From Ancylomarina salipaludis (GTDB lineage Bacteria; Bacteroidota; Bacteroidia; Bacteroidales; Marinifilaceae), in NCBI RefSeq assembly GCF_004122035.1, contig NZ_SAXA01000014.1:44155-108154 (forward strand): a stretch of DNA of 64,000 nt, in the 5' to 3' direction. Below are positions 27,614 to 36,765 of this stretch, piece by piece. Position 1 is the stretch's first letter. Every line of letters begins with the position of its first letter. The notes under the pieces are model-generated. The model was not told the DNA's origin and did not search any database. It saw nothing but the letters and a program-made list of their open reading frames with translations. Made by a program: the position numbers and the translations under genes.

Positions 27614-29959
27614 ATGAATAAGATAATCGATATAGTTGACAGAATAGTTGAACAGAAAGGGAAGTCACCCGAGAAGGTGATTCCTATTTTGCAAGCAATT
27701 CAGTCTGAGTTGAATTATTTACCGGAAGAGGCTTTAAAACGTGTTTGTGAAATCACTGAGATTACTCAAGCTCAGATAGCTGGGATTTCAACCTTCTATT
27801 CGCAATTCCGTCATCGGCCAGTAGGCGAGCATGTTGTTCGTGTATGTGTGGGTACGGCTTGCCATGTAAAGGGGGCTGGCCAGGTTTACGATGCTTTCCG
27901 AAGAGAACTAAGCTTGCCTGACGGCGAAGATACAGATACTGATAAAAATTTCACTTTGGAAGAAGTAGCCTGTTTGGGCTGTTGTACTTTGGCTCCTGTG
28001 GTTCAGATAGACGATGTGACTTATGGTCATGTTGAAACAGGAACGGTTAAGGATGTTCTTGAGGATTTTTTATCCAAAGTCGATAATCAGGAAGAAGAGA
28101 AAGTAAGAACACTTTCAGAAAAAGGTTTGCCTCAGGGTGAAATTCGAATTGGATTGGGGTCATGTTGTATTGCCAGCGGTAGTTCCGGAGTGAAAGAAGC
28201 TTTGGAGGAAACTCTGGACAGTAGTGGCATAAATGTCGATGTGAAACAAGTCGGTTGTGTTGGTGTTTGTAATCAGGTTCCCATGATGGAAATTCACAAA
28301 CCGGGAGAGGAAGCTGTTTTTTATACAAAATTAAAATCTGAAGATGTTGGGGATATTATTCAAAAGCATTTTCAGTCTAAAGGATTTTTGAGTCGATTTA
28401 AAAGTCGATTTTACAATTATGCTGAGAACTTAACTTTCAGCGATATGCCTCAAACAGCGGGTAGGTATCGAGCTAATGAAGAAAAGACGCCTATAGCTGA
28501 GTTTCTGAAAGGACAAGTGAATATTGCGACAGAATTTAGAGGCCTGATAAAGCCATCCGATTTTGATGAGTATAAAAGTAAGGCAGGTTTTTCAGCTCTG
28601 AAAAAATGTTTGAAAGAATTGACTCCTGATCAAATTATAGATGAGATTGAGGCGAGTGGTTTGAAAGGACGAGGGGGTGCTGGTTTTCCATCTGCCATAA
28701 AATGGAGTTTGGTACAGAAGGCTCAAGCCGATAAAAAATATATCATTTGCAATGGCGATGAGGGTGATCCGGGAGCTTTTATGGACAGAATGCTTTTGGA
28801 ATCTTACCCTTTTAGAGTGATTGAAGGGATTATCATCGCCGCTTATGCTGTGGGTGCAAGTGAAGGACGTTTATACATTCGTGCAGAATACCCTTTAGCC
28901 GTCGAGCGAATTCGTGAAGGGATTAAGATATGCAGAGAGAAGGGAATTCTTGGTGAAAACATATTGAGTACAACTTTTTCGTTCGATATGGAAATTTTCG
29001 AAGGGGCTGGTGCTTTTGTTTGTGGAGAAGAAACAGCTTTGATTGCTTCCATTGAAGGAAAAAGGGGAATTCCACAACTGCGGCCACCTTATCCGGCTGA
29101 AAAAGGACTTTGGAGCCACCCCACACTCATAAACAATACCGAAACTCTTTCTCTTGTTCCCTGGATTCTCAGAAACGGATCAGCTAAGTTCAGTGAGATT
29201 GGAACTGAGAAAAGTAAGGGAACCAAGGTGTTTGCCTTGGCTGGTAAAATTAAAAGAGGGGGACTGATAGAGGTGCCCATGGGAATAAGCATTCGCCAGA
29301 TTGTTGAAGAAATTGGAGGTGGAATTGCTGGTGGAAAAGCATTTAAAGCAGTTCAAATTGGTGGACCTTCGGGTGGTTGTATTCCTGCCTCTATGGCAGA
29401 TACTACGATTGATTTTGATTCCTTAAAAGAAGTAGGTGCCATGATGGGATCGGGTGGTCTGATTGTTCTGGACGAATCGGATTGTATGGTGGATATTGCG
29501 CATTATTTTTTGTCTTTTACTCAGGATGAATCTTGTGGACGATGTACTTTTTGTAGAATTGGGACGCGTCGGATGCTTGAAATTCTGGAGAAGATAAAAG
29601 CTGGAAAGGGTAAATTGGAAGACCTGGATTTGCTTGAGAAATTGGCAATCAATACGAAGAAGGGAAGTATTTGTGGTTTGGGCCAAACGGCGCCAAATCC
29701 TGTTTTATCGACCTTAAAATATTTCAGACACGAATATGAAGCCCATATTAATGGGACATGTCCTTCGGGGAAATGTGAGCATTTGATTACTTATGAAATC
29801 AAGGATGAATGTACGGGTTGTACCAAGTGTGCCCAACGTTGTCCGGTGGATGCTATTAAAGCAAAACCTTACGAACTGCACGAGGTTGATAACGAGATTT
29901 GCATTAAATGTGACATTTGCAGACAAATTTGTCCGGTTGATGCAGTCGTTGTACGCTAA
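27614..29959 (+). CDS. NuoE/NuoF-like NADH-oxidising flavoprotein fusion
   Basis: The 781-residue protein fuses a NuoE-like thioredoxin-fold 2Fe-2S domain (Cys 78, 83, 120 and 124), a second, similar domain (C184/C185, C215 and C219) and a NuoF-like domain. The NuoF part has the NADH/FMN glycine-rich loop GRGGAGFPSAIKW near 350 and NGDEGDPGAFMDR, then the 4Fe-4S motif ESCGRCTFCRIG and GSICGLG. Two ferredoxin-type 4Fe-4S motifs end the chain. The same architecture is seen in HydB of electron-bifurcating hydrogenases and in NAD-linked formate dehydrogenases. No hydrogenase or formate dehydrogenase catalytic gene is nearby, so the NADH partner must be something else. Cytoplasmic. Confidence 0.9.
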   Translation: MNKIIDIVDRIVEQKGKSPEKVIPILQAIQSELNYLPEEALKRVCEITEITQAQIAGISTFYSQFRHRPVGEHVVRVCVGTACHVKGAGQVYDAFRRELSLPDGEDTDTDKNFTLEEVACLGCCTLAPVVQIDDVTYGHVETGTVKDVLEDFLSKVDNQEEEKVRTLSEKGLPQGEIRIGLGSCCIASGSSGVKEALEETLDSSGINVDVKQVGCVGVCNQVPMMEIHKPGEEAVFYTKLKSEDVGDIIQKHFQSKGFLSRFKSRFYNYAENLTFSDMPQTAGRYRANEEKTPIAEFLKGQVNIATEFRGLIKPSDFDEYKSKAGFSALKKCLKELTPDQIIDEIEASGLKGRGGAGFPSAIKWSLVQKAQADKKYIICNGDEGDPGAFMDRMLLESYPFRVIEGIIIAAYAVGASEGRLYIRAEYPLAVERIREGIKICREKGILGENILSTTFSFDMEIFEGAGAFVCGEETALIASIEGKRGIPQLRPPYPAEKGLWSHPTLINNTETLSLVPWILRNGSAKFSEIGTEKSKGTKVFALAGKIKRGGLIEVPMGISIRQIVEEIGGGIAGGKAFKAVQIGGPSGGCIPASMADTTIDFDSLKEVGAMMGSGGLIVLDESDCMVDIAHYFLSFTQDESCGRCTFCRIGTRRMLEILEKIKAGKGKLEDLDLLEKLAINTKKGSICGLGQTAPNPVLSTLKYFRHEYEAHINGTCPSGKCEHLITYEIKDECTGCTKCAQRCPVDAIKAKPYELHEVDNEICIKCDICRQICPVDAVVVR

Positions 29960-30001
29960 AAAATGTTCAATTTAAAATCAGTAATCTGATAGATATCGAT
30001 T

Positions 30002-31513
30002 ATGGTAAAACTAAAAATTGACAATAAAGATATAGAGGTTCCAGCGGGAACTACGGTTTTAAATGCCGCAGAGTCTGTTGGGATACATATTCCTTCGATG
30101 TGTTATTTGGATGGTTGTTCGAATCATCCCACTTGCATAGTGTGTATGGTGAAGGATATCAAATCGGGAAAGATGATGCCATCCTGTGCAACAAAAGTTG
30201 TAGAGGGAATGGAATTGGCGAGCGAGGATGCGGAGGTATTTGATGCCAGAAAAGAGGCAGTGGAGCTCTTGTTGAGTGATCATGTTGGTGATTGTGAAGC
30301 CCCTTGTCGTGTGGCTTGCCCTGCCTTTATGGATATTCCTAAAATGAATCGATTTATTGCTGAAGGGAAATTCGATGAGGCGATTCGGATTGTGAAAGAG
30401 GAAATAGCCTTGCCGCATATTTTAGGACATATCTGTTCAGCGCCTTGCGAAAAAGTTTGTCGCAGAAAAGATATGGATGAAGCAGTTTCGATTTGCATTT
30501 TGAAGCGAACTGTGGCTGAAGAATCAGAAAACAGTTATTTGCCTGAAGTGAAACCATCAAGTGGAAAAAAAGTTGCTGTTATTGGCTCAGGAGTTGCTGG
30601 TTTAGCAGCTTGTCTTCATATTCTGAAGGAAGGACATGTCTGTCGTCTTTTCGAAAGTAAATCTGTTGTGGGAGGAAGTTTGCAGACTGCAATCGCTACC
30701 GGAGAAATGCCTAAGGAGGTTTTGGCCTCAGAAATAGAGATTCTTAAGAAACTAGGCTTAGAGATAAATTTAGATAGCCCGGTATCTTCAGATAATTTTA
30801 CGGGTATTTGTCAGGAATATGACGCGGTGATTTTGGCAACAGGAAATTCTTCAGATGAAATAAGTAAGTTGAATCTCGATTTTGCTGGGGAGAAAGAGGC
30901 TTATAAAACCAGTTTGTCGGGAGTTTTTGCTTGTGGAAGCTTGCTTCGTTTACAAAAAATGGCTGTGAAAGCTTTGGCTCAGGGAAAAGAAGCGGCCCAT
31001 TCTGCTAATTTGTATTTGAGGGGACAAGAGGTTGAAACCATAAAGAGAACGTTTAATTCTCGTTTTGGTGTTTTGCGCCAGCCTGAGGCTTTGGAATATC
31101 TGAAGGAGTCGCATGAAGGAATGCGCAAGGACATAAAAAACAGGACAGATGCTATAGCTGAAGCTTCGCGTTGTCTGCATTGCGATTGCAGAAAGCGTGA
31201 CAATTGTAAGCTTCGGGATTGTGCAGAAATCTATCAGGCTGATCGTCGAAAATTTTTATTGGGAGACAGAGAATCTCTCAAAAAGCATTTCAATCACGAG
31301 AGTCTTGTTTACGAACCTGAGAAGTGTATTAAATGCGGCTTGTGCGTTGAGATTGCTCAGAAAAATAATGAATTAACAGGGGTGACTTTTATTGGAAGAG
31401 GTTTCGATGTGGAAATGGCAGTTCCTTTCAATCAGAGTATAAACCAGGCTTTAACACTAACGGCACAACAATGCGCTGAGGCTTGCCCTACAGGTGCTTT
31501 AGCTTTGAAGTAA
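30002..31513 (+). CDS. NuoG/GltD-like 2Fe-2S and FAD protein
   Basis: The 503-residue protein starts with a NuoG-type 2Fe-2S domain (Cys 34, 45, 48 and 62) and the H94/C98/C102/C106 segment of the NuoG H-cluster kind, then a GltD-like Cys group (145, 149, 153). The FAD motif VIGSGVAGL follows at 193-201, with the second flavin motif GVFACGS later. At the end CxxCGLC and CAEACPTGAL give five Cys in all, fewer than the eight of two 4Fe-4S clusters. The flavoprotein probably passes electrons from the preceding NuoEF-like subunit to a ferredoxin. No second clear NAD(P)-binding site is visible. Confidence 0.85.
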   Translation: MVKLKIDNKDIEVPAGTTVLNAAESVGIHIPSMCYLDGCSNHPTCIVCMVKDIKSGKMMPSCATKVVEGMELASEDAEVFDARKEAVELLLSDHVGDCEAPCRVACPAFMDIPKMNRFIAEGKFDEAIRIVKEEIALPHILGHICSAPCEKVCRRKDMDEAVSICILKRTVAEESENSYLPEVKPSSGKKVAVIGSGVAGLAACLHILKEGHVCRLFESKSVVGGSLQTAIATGEMPKEVLASEIEILKKLGLEINLDSPVSSDNFTGICQEYDAVILATGNSSDEISKLNLDFAGEKEAYKTSLSGVFACGSLLRLQKMAVKALAQGKEAAHSANLYLRGQEVETIKRTFNSRFGVLRQPEALEYLKESHEGMRKDIKNRTDAIAEASRCLHCDCRKRDNCKLRDCAEIYQADRRKFLLGDRESLKKHFNHESLVYEPEKCIKCGLCVEIAQKNNELTGVTFIGRGFDVEMAVPFNQSINQALTLTAQQCAEACPTGALALK

Positions 31514-31567
31514 CTTTGAGCCCCGCACAGGGTACGGATTTAGATATTAAGATCATGTTGAAAAAGC

Positions 31568-31599
31568 CGTTCGTTGAGCGGAGTCGAAACGATTTTTTT
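31568..31599 (+). repeat. REP-like palindrome with T run
   Basis: CGTTCG and CGAAACG flank the core TTGAGCGGAGT, followed by eight T. The core resembles repeated intergenic palindromes common in Bacteroidota genomes (TTGAGCGGAGTCGAA-like), and the T run could make it a weak terminator between the flavoprotein and the next propeller gene. I cannot see other copies in this window. Confidence 0.4.
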
Positions 31600-31605
31600 T
31601 AATAT

Positions 31606-32712
31606 ATGAAACAACTAATATTCATTATACTCATTTTTATCAGCATTGGAGGCTCTGCTCAAAATCAATCGAACTGGTTGGCTTTTCGTGGGAACTCGGA
31701 GTTGACGGGCTATACAAATGTTGAAATTCCCAAGGTACTTCAATTACTTTGGACCTATAAAACGGGAGATGCTATTAAATCATCCCCCATCATAAGCAAT
31801 GGGACTGTTTATGTAGGATCAAATGATGGGAAGCTATATGCCATTTCGAGGGATGGTAAATTGAAATGGACATTCGATGCCAAGACTTCGATCGAAGCTG
31901 CTCCTTTATATTTGGATGGGAATATTTACATCGGTTCATTAGAGGGAAAATTCTTTTGTTTGAATGCCAGTTCAGGTGAGTCGAAATGGAAATACTCAAC
32001 TGATGGGCAAATATCAGGATCGGCATCTTGGTTCTATTCTTCGGCTGAAAAGAAGAAACGAATACTTTTTGGTAGTTACGACTATTTCCTGCACTGTGTG
32101 GATGCCAGAACCGGCGAAGGGCTTTGGAAATATGAATCGAACAATTACATCAACGGAGCTCCTGCTTGTGATGGAGAGATTGCCGTGTTTGGTGGTTGCG
32201 ATGGTTTTATTCATCAGGTTGATGTGAAAACAGGACAGGTAAAAGATACGCTGAATGCGGGTTCTTATATTGCTTCGTCAACGGCTCTTGACGGGCAAAT
32301 GGCTTACTTTGGTAATTACGATGGGTTGTTTTATTGTGCTGATCTGAAGGCAGGGAAAATACTCTGGCAGAAAGAAGGGGGGATTTCCTTTTTGGGTTCG
32401 CCATCTGTCAACAAAGACAAAGTGATCATTGGTGCAACGAATAGAATGGTGTATTGCTACAATAAGAAAACAGGTGATCTCATTTGGCAATTTAAAACCA
32501 AGGGTAAAATTGAAGGCTCACCCGTGATCACTAAAAAGTCAGTTTTGATTGCTTCAGGTGATGGCCGAATTTATCAATTGAATTTGAATACCGGAGCCCA
32601 AATATGGTCTTATGAAATTGGACGAGCGATTGTATCAACTCCGGCTGTGATCGAAGATATGATTGTGGTGACGGCCATGGATGGCCGAATTTATGCTTTT
32701 GGAAAGAAATAA
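31606..32712 (+). CDS. Secreted PQQ-like beta-propeller protein, short form
   Basis: The 368-residue protein has a signal peptide (MKQLIFIILIFISIGGSAQ) and enters its propeller with NWLAFRGNSELTGY, a diverged version of the motif seen in the other members. It has the most regular blades of all: VYVGSNDGKLYAISRDGKL, IYIGSLEGKFFCLNASSGE and so on, with VYCYNKKTGDLIW and IYQLNLNTGAQIW at the end. Regular repeats like these form a seven-bladed BamB/PQQ_2 propeller. It is directly upstream of the ABC transporter genes (17 bases), so it may act with the exporter outside the cell. Confidence 0.85.
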   Translation: MKQLIFIILIFISIGGSAQNQSNWLAFRGNSELTGYTNVEIPKVLQLLWTYKTGDAIKSSPIISNGTVYVGSNDGKLYAISRDGKLKWTFDAKTSIEAAPLYLDGNIYIGSLEGKFFCLNASSGESKWKYSTDGQISGSASWFYSSAEKKKRILFGSYDYFLHCVDARTGEGLWKYESNNYINGAPACDGEIAVFGGCDGFIHQVDVKTGQVKDTLNAGSYIASSTALDGQMAYFGNYDGLFYCADLKAGKILWQKEGGISFLGSPSVNKDKVIIGATNRMVYCYNKKTGDLIWQFKTKGKIEGSPVITKKSVLIASGDGRIYQLNLNTGAQIWSYEIGRAIVSTPAVIEDMIVVTAMDGRIYAFGKK

Positions 32713-32728
32713 TTTAATATTAGGACGG

Positions 32729-33406
32729 ATGTTAAAACTCGATAAAATCACAAAATATTACGAAACAACCGAATCGAATATTCGAAGATTGGTTTTGGAT
32801 GAGCTTTCTCTTGAAATTACTAAGGGAGATCGGATTGCCATTTTAGGACCTTCAGGTTCGGGCAAGAGCACCTTGCTTAATGTGATGAGTTCGCTTGATC
32901 TTCCTAATTCGGGGACCGTGAAATTCGATGATGAAGAAATTTCATCCTACAATTCAAATCAGTTGGCACAGTTTCGTAATAAGAAGATTGGATTTGTATT
33001 TCAAGCTCATCATTTGTTACCTCAGTTGAGTTTGCTGGAAAACGTTTTGTTACCCTATCTGCCCGAAAAGGATAGAGCTGTGAAAAAAGAGGCTGAAAAA
33101 AGAGCATTGCACTTATTGGATTTTGTAGGTTTATCGAACCAGATTCATCAACGACCGGGGCAAATGTCAGGCGGGGAATGTCAGCGTGCAGCAGTTGTGA
33201 GAGCCTTAATTCATGAGCCTAAATTGCTTTTAGCCGATGAACCAACTGGCTCGCTGGATAAAGCGAGTGCTGATCAACTCGCAAAACTGTTTGTTCGGAT
33301 CAACGAAGAGCAAGGCGTGACGATGGTTGTGGTGACCCATTCACAGGATTTGGCAGAGCATATGAAACGTATTTGTCGTATTGAAAATGGTAAAATCAAG
33401 GAATAG
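32729..33406 (+). CDS. ABC transporter ATP-binding protein (LolD/MacB/YbbA type)
   Basis: I choose the ATG at 32729 (MLKLDKITKYYE), giving 225 residues; an upstream in-frame start would extend it into the preceding propeller gene. The protein has the Walker A motif GPSGSGKST, the Q-loop in FQAHHLLP, the signature MSGGECQRAAV and Walker B LLLADEPTGSLD, all as in the LolD, MacB and FtsE group that drives lipoprotein or hydrophobic-compound export. Its partner is the permease 12 bases downstream. Confidence 0.93.
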   Translation: MLKLDKITKYYETTESNIRRLVLDELSLEITKGDRIAILGPSGSGKSTLLNVMSSLDLPNSGTVKFDDEEISSYNSNQLAQFRNKKIGFVFQAHHLLPQLSLLENVLLPYLPEKDRAVKKEAEKRALHLLDFVGLSNQIHQRPGQMSGGECQRAAVVRALIHEPKLLLADEPTGSLDKASADQLAKLFVRINEEQGVTMVVVTHSQDLAEHMKRICRIENGKIKE

Positions 33407-33418
33407 CGAATTTTGAAG

Positions 33419-36400
33419 ATGAATTTATATCGATACATATTAAGAAGTCTTTGGTTTTTCAAGAAACAGCATTTGGCTGTTTTATTAGGAACACTTATCA
33501 GTACTGCTGTTTTAACCGGGGCTCTGATTATTGGCGATTCCGTAAAATATAGTTTGCACCAATTGCTGAATATGCGATTGGGCGAAATTGAATTTGCCAT
33601 GCCAACGGGTGATCGATTTGTTCGTGCCGAATTGGCCAAAGATATTGCCATAGATATGGGGATTAAAGTCGAGCCTGTTTTAAGTGTAAAAGGCCTGGCT
33701 ATTGAGTCCGAATCACAAAAAAGGGCTAATGGCGTGCAGGTTTATGGCATCGATCAAGCATTTTCAGGTTTTTCAGAAAAGGTTCTGCCCAATTTGAAAA
33801 AGGATGAAGTCGCAATAAGTGAAAATCTGGCAGAGAAACTGGGACTGGTTCCGGGAAATGAATTTTTACTGCGGGTTGAAAAGGCTAATTTGGTTCCGGT
33901 AAATGCTCCCTTCGTTTCTGATGAGGATCAATCATTAGCTCTGCGCTTAAGTGTAAAAACCATACTTGATGATAAACAACTCGGACGTTTTAGTTTGAGG
34001 AGTAACCAAGTGGCCCCTTATAATATTTTCATGTCGAGAGCATTTCTTGCACAAGAGATGGAATTGGAGGGCAAAGTCAATTTATTGCTGGCAAGTGGTC
34101 GGGGAAACAGTGATCTTACTGAGATAAGTTTGAATGAAAGTTTGGCTAAAAAATGGCAGCTTGCTGATGCAGGTTTACAACTCAAAGAATTGAAGGATCA
34201 ATCGGTTTTTGAGCTGAGTTCTGATCGTATTTTTATTGATGAACCGATTGCCAATGAAATTCAGAAAATGGCTTTGCCAAAGGATGCTTTGATCACTTAT
34301 TTTGTAAATAGTCTGGAATCGAAAACAGGAAAAACACCCTATTCATTTGTGACGGCAATTGAGAACGAGGATATGTTTTCAGATATCCGGACTGATCGGA
34401 TTCATATTAGTTCGTGGTTGGCCAGAGATCTTAGCCTGAAAATTGGAGATAGTCTGAAGTTGGATTATTTCGTGATTGGTCCATTGCGTTCTCTGGAGGA
34501 AGAGAGTAGGGATTTTTTGGTATCGGGCATATTTTCTGAAAAGACAAAGAAGTTGGATCAGGCGATGATGCCTTCATTCCCGGGCTTATCGAATGCAGGA
34601 AGCTGTAACGATTGGGAAGCGGGTATTCCTATCGATTTTAGCCGAATTCGCGATAAAGATGAGGCTTATTGGAAAAAATATAAAGGAACACCTAAGGCCA
34701 TGATTGGCATGTCGAGTGCCTTGAACATGTGGAGTAATAAGTATGGGCAATACACTGCTTTTCGTTTTCATAAGGATGCGTTGACTTTGCCTCTTTTGAA
34801 GAAGGAAATTCTGAAGCGTTTGCATCCCTCAATGTTGAACTTGACTTTTATCTCTGTTCGCAATCAGGGCGAAAATGCTGCTAATAATATGGTTGATTTC
34901 GGAGAACTTTTTCTAAGTCTGAGCTTCTTTATTATTGCTGCCGGTATTTTACTTACTTTATTGATTTATGCCTTAAACCTGGAAAATAGAAATCAGGAAA
35001 CGGGTATCTTAAAGGGACTGGGTTTTAATGACCGAAAAATTTTAAAGATCCGTTTTTTTGAATCTTTACCGACAATAATTTTTGGTGGCATTTTAGGGAG
35101 TTTAATAGGAATAGCCTACAATCAGGCTATCATTTGGGGACTGAATTCTGTTTGGCAGGATGTGGTTCGTACCAATATGATTCAGTTAAATGTTCAGGTT
35201 CAAACCCTAATAGTCGGTGCTGTAATCGGAATGCTCATCGCCTTGTTATCTGTTTACTGGGTGAGTCGCAGACATTTGAGAAAGTCTGTGGTCGGGTTGA
35301 TCCAAAATACAAATCCAGGCTCTAATTTAAAAAAGAAGAAAAGTTTGTCACTTTTGTCTGCAGGCTTTGCTTTTATCATTTCACTTTTAATTGCAGTTTA
35401 CGCTTTTGTCAGTTCTGATATTCTCAATGCTGAATTGTTGATGTCATCGGGTGGTTTGTTGATGATCGCTTGTTTTGCCGCTTTTTATTATTTCTTGATT
35501 TTAAATGATGAGCAAAACAGAACATCCGTTCCGTCTTTAGTGGAGTTGGCCATTAAGAATGCCGCCCGAAATAAAGGGCGAAGTCTCAGCACAATTGTTT
35601 TACTTGCTTTGGGTTGTTTCTCGGTGATGATTACCGGAGCCAATCGTAAAACCTTTGTTGACACCGAAGATTCTCCTCAGTCGGGAACGGGAGCCTATAA
35701 CTATTGGATTGAGACGAGCTTGCCCGTTTTGAATGATATCAATACTGATGAGGGAAAAGAGAAGCTTGGTTTGGCAGAAGATTCTCTGATGACTACTGCT
35801 GATTTTGTGCAATTCCGAAGTCTGGATGGTGACGATGCCTCGTGTTTAAATTTGAATCAGGTGCAACGTCCACGAGTTCTGGGCTTTAAGATTGGCCAGT
35901 TTGATAAGCGATCGGCTTTCTCATTTGCAACTTTACACAAAGCTGTTAATCCGAATCATCCCTGGTTAGCTTTGAATCAAGATTTTGGTCCGGATGTGAT
36001 CCCTGCCTATGCTGACCAAACGGTGATTGTTTGGGGACTTAAAAAAGCTGTTGGGGATACACTTCAGTATAAGGATGAATTTGGAAAGACAATGAAGCTG
36101 CTTTTGATAGGCGGATTGAACAATTCCATCTTCCAAGGCAATATCCTGATTTCAGATCAAAACTTTCAATCACATTACCCATCGGTAAGCGGATCGAAGT
36201 TGATTCTGGTTGATGGCATAAATAAAGAGGGGATTCAGATGATTGAAGACCAATTGCTGGATTATGGACCTCAGGTTCAAAAAGCAAGCGAGCGTTTGGC
36301 AGCTTTCTATTCTGTAGAAAATACCTATTTGAATATGTTTATGTTGTTGGGGGCTCTTGGTGTAATGATTGGAACCCTTGGTTTGGGAATCGTTTTGCTT

Positions 36401-36703
36401 AGAAACATGCTCGAGCGGAGACAGGAATTGGCCTTATTAAAAGCATTGGGTTTTGAACAAAAAAGCATTTTCAGATTGGTAATGATTGAGAACTTATTTT
36501 TATTAGTTGTCGGCTTATTGAGTGGTGCTTTAGCTGCTTTGGTAGGCATGTTACCTTGCTTGTTTTCCGATGCTTTTAGTATGCCGGTAGCTTTTGTTTT
36601 ACAGGTGACACTAGCTATTCTGTTTTTTGCTTTGATATCGATTTATATTCCGGCAAAATTGGCTATGAAACAGAACCTGATTGAGAGTTTGAAAAATGAA
36701 TAA
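33419..36703 (+). CDS. FtsX-type ABC permease with duplicated halves (YbbP-like)
   Basis: The start is the ATG at 33419 (1094 residues); a TTG two codons earlier is less likely. The protein has one amino-terminal membrane helix (about 18-38), a large extracytoplasmic domain to about 500, a cluster of membrane helices (near 505-700), a second large outer domain, and a final group of helices from about 985. Two FtsX-like permease modules in one chain recall YbbP/MacB-type proteins, which move lipoproteins or hydrophobic molecules out of the inner membrane rather than using a channel. Its place among redox and terpenoid genes suggests export of a product of the island. Confidence 0.87.
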   Translation: MNLYRYILRSLWFFKKQHLAVLLGTLISTAVLTGALIIGDSVKYSLHQLLNMRLGEIEFAMPTGDRFVRAELAKDIAIDMGIKVEPVLSVKGLAIESESQKRANGVQVYGIDQAFSGFSEKVLPNLKKDEVAISENLAEKLGLVPGNEFLLRVEKANLVPVNAPFVSDEDQSLALRLSVKTILDDKQLGRFSLRSNQVAPYNIFMSRAFLAQEMELEGKVNLLLASGRGNSDLTEISLNESLAKKWQLADAGLQLKELKDQSVFELSSDRIFIDEPIANEIQKMALPKDALITYFVNSLESKTGKTPYSFVTAIENEDMFSDIRTDRIHISSWLARDLSLKIGDSLKLDYFVIGPLRSLEEESRDFLVSGIFSEKTKKLDQAMMPSFPGLSNAGSCNDWEAGIPIDFSRIRDKDEAYWKKYKGTPKAMIGMSSALNMWSNKYGQYTAFRFHKDALTLPLLKKEILKRLHPSMLNLTFISVRNQGENAANNMVDFGELFLSLSFFIIAAGILLTLLIYALNLENRNQETGILKGLGFNDRKILKIRFFESLPTIIFGGILGSLIGIAYNQAIIWGLNSVWQDVVRTNMIQLNVQVQTLIVGAVIGMLIALLSVYWVSRRHLRKSVVGLIQNTNPGSNLKKKKSLSLLSAGFAFIISLLIAVYAFVSSDILNAELLMSSGGLLMIACFAAFYYFLILNDEQNRTSVPSLVELAIKNAARNKGRSLSTIVLLALGCFSVMITGANRKTFVDTEDSPQSGTGAYNYWIETSLPVLNDINTDEGKEKLGLAEDSLMTTADFVQFRSLDGDDASCLNLNQVQRPRVLGFKIGQFDKRSAFSFATLHKAVNPNHPWLALNQDFGPDVIPAYADQTVIVWGLKKAVGDTLQYKDEFGKTMKLLLIGGLNNSIFQGNILISDQNFQSHYPSVSGSKLILVDGINKEGIQMIEDQLLDYGPQVQKASERLAAFYSVENTYLNMFMLLGALGVMIGTLGLGIVLLRNMLERRQELALLKALGFEQKSIFRLVMIENLFLLVVGLLSGALAALVGMLPCLFSDAFSMPVAFVLQVTLAILFFALISIYIPAKLAMKQNLIESLKNE

Positions 36704-36765
36704 AAATACACCATATATAGTTCAAAGAATAACCGACCAAAATCAATAAACTAACCGTAAGAAAA

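Noticed and set aside
27614..31513. Part of a complete respiratory complex I
   Set aside because: No membrane Nuo subunits (A, H, J-N) or NuoB, C, D, I are near; the domain order fits soluble NADH-linked enzymes.
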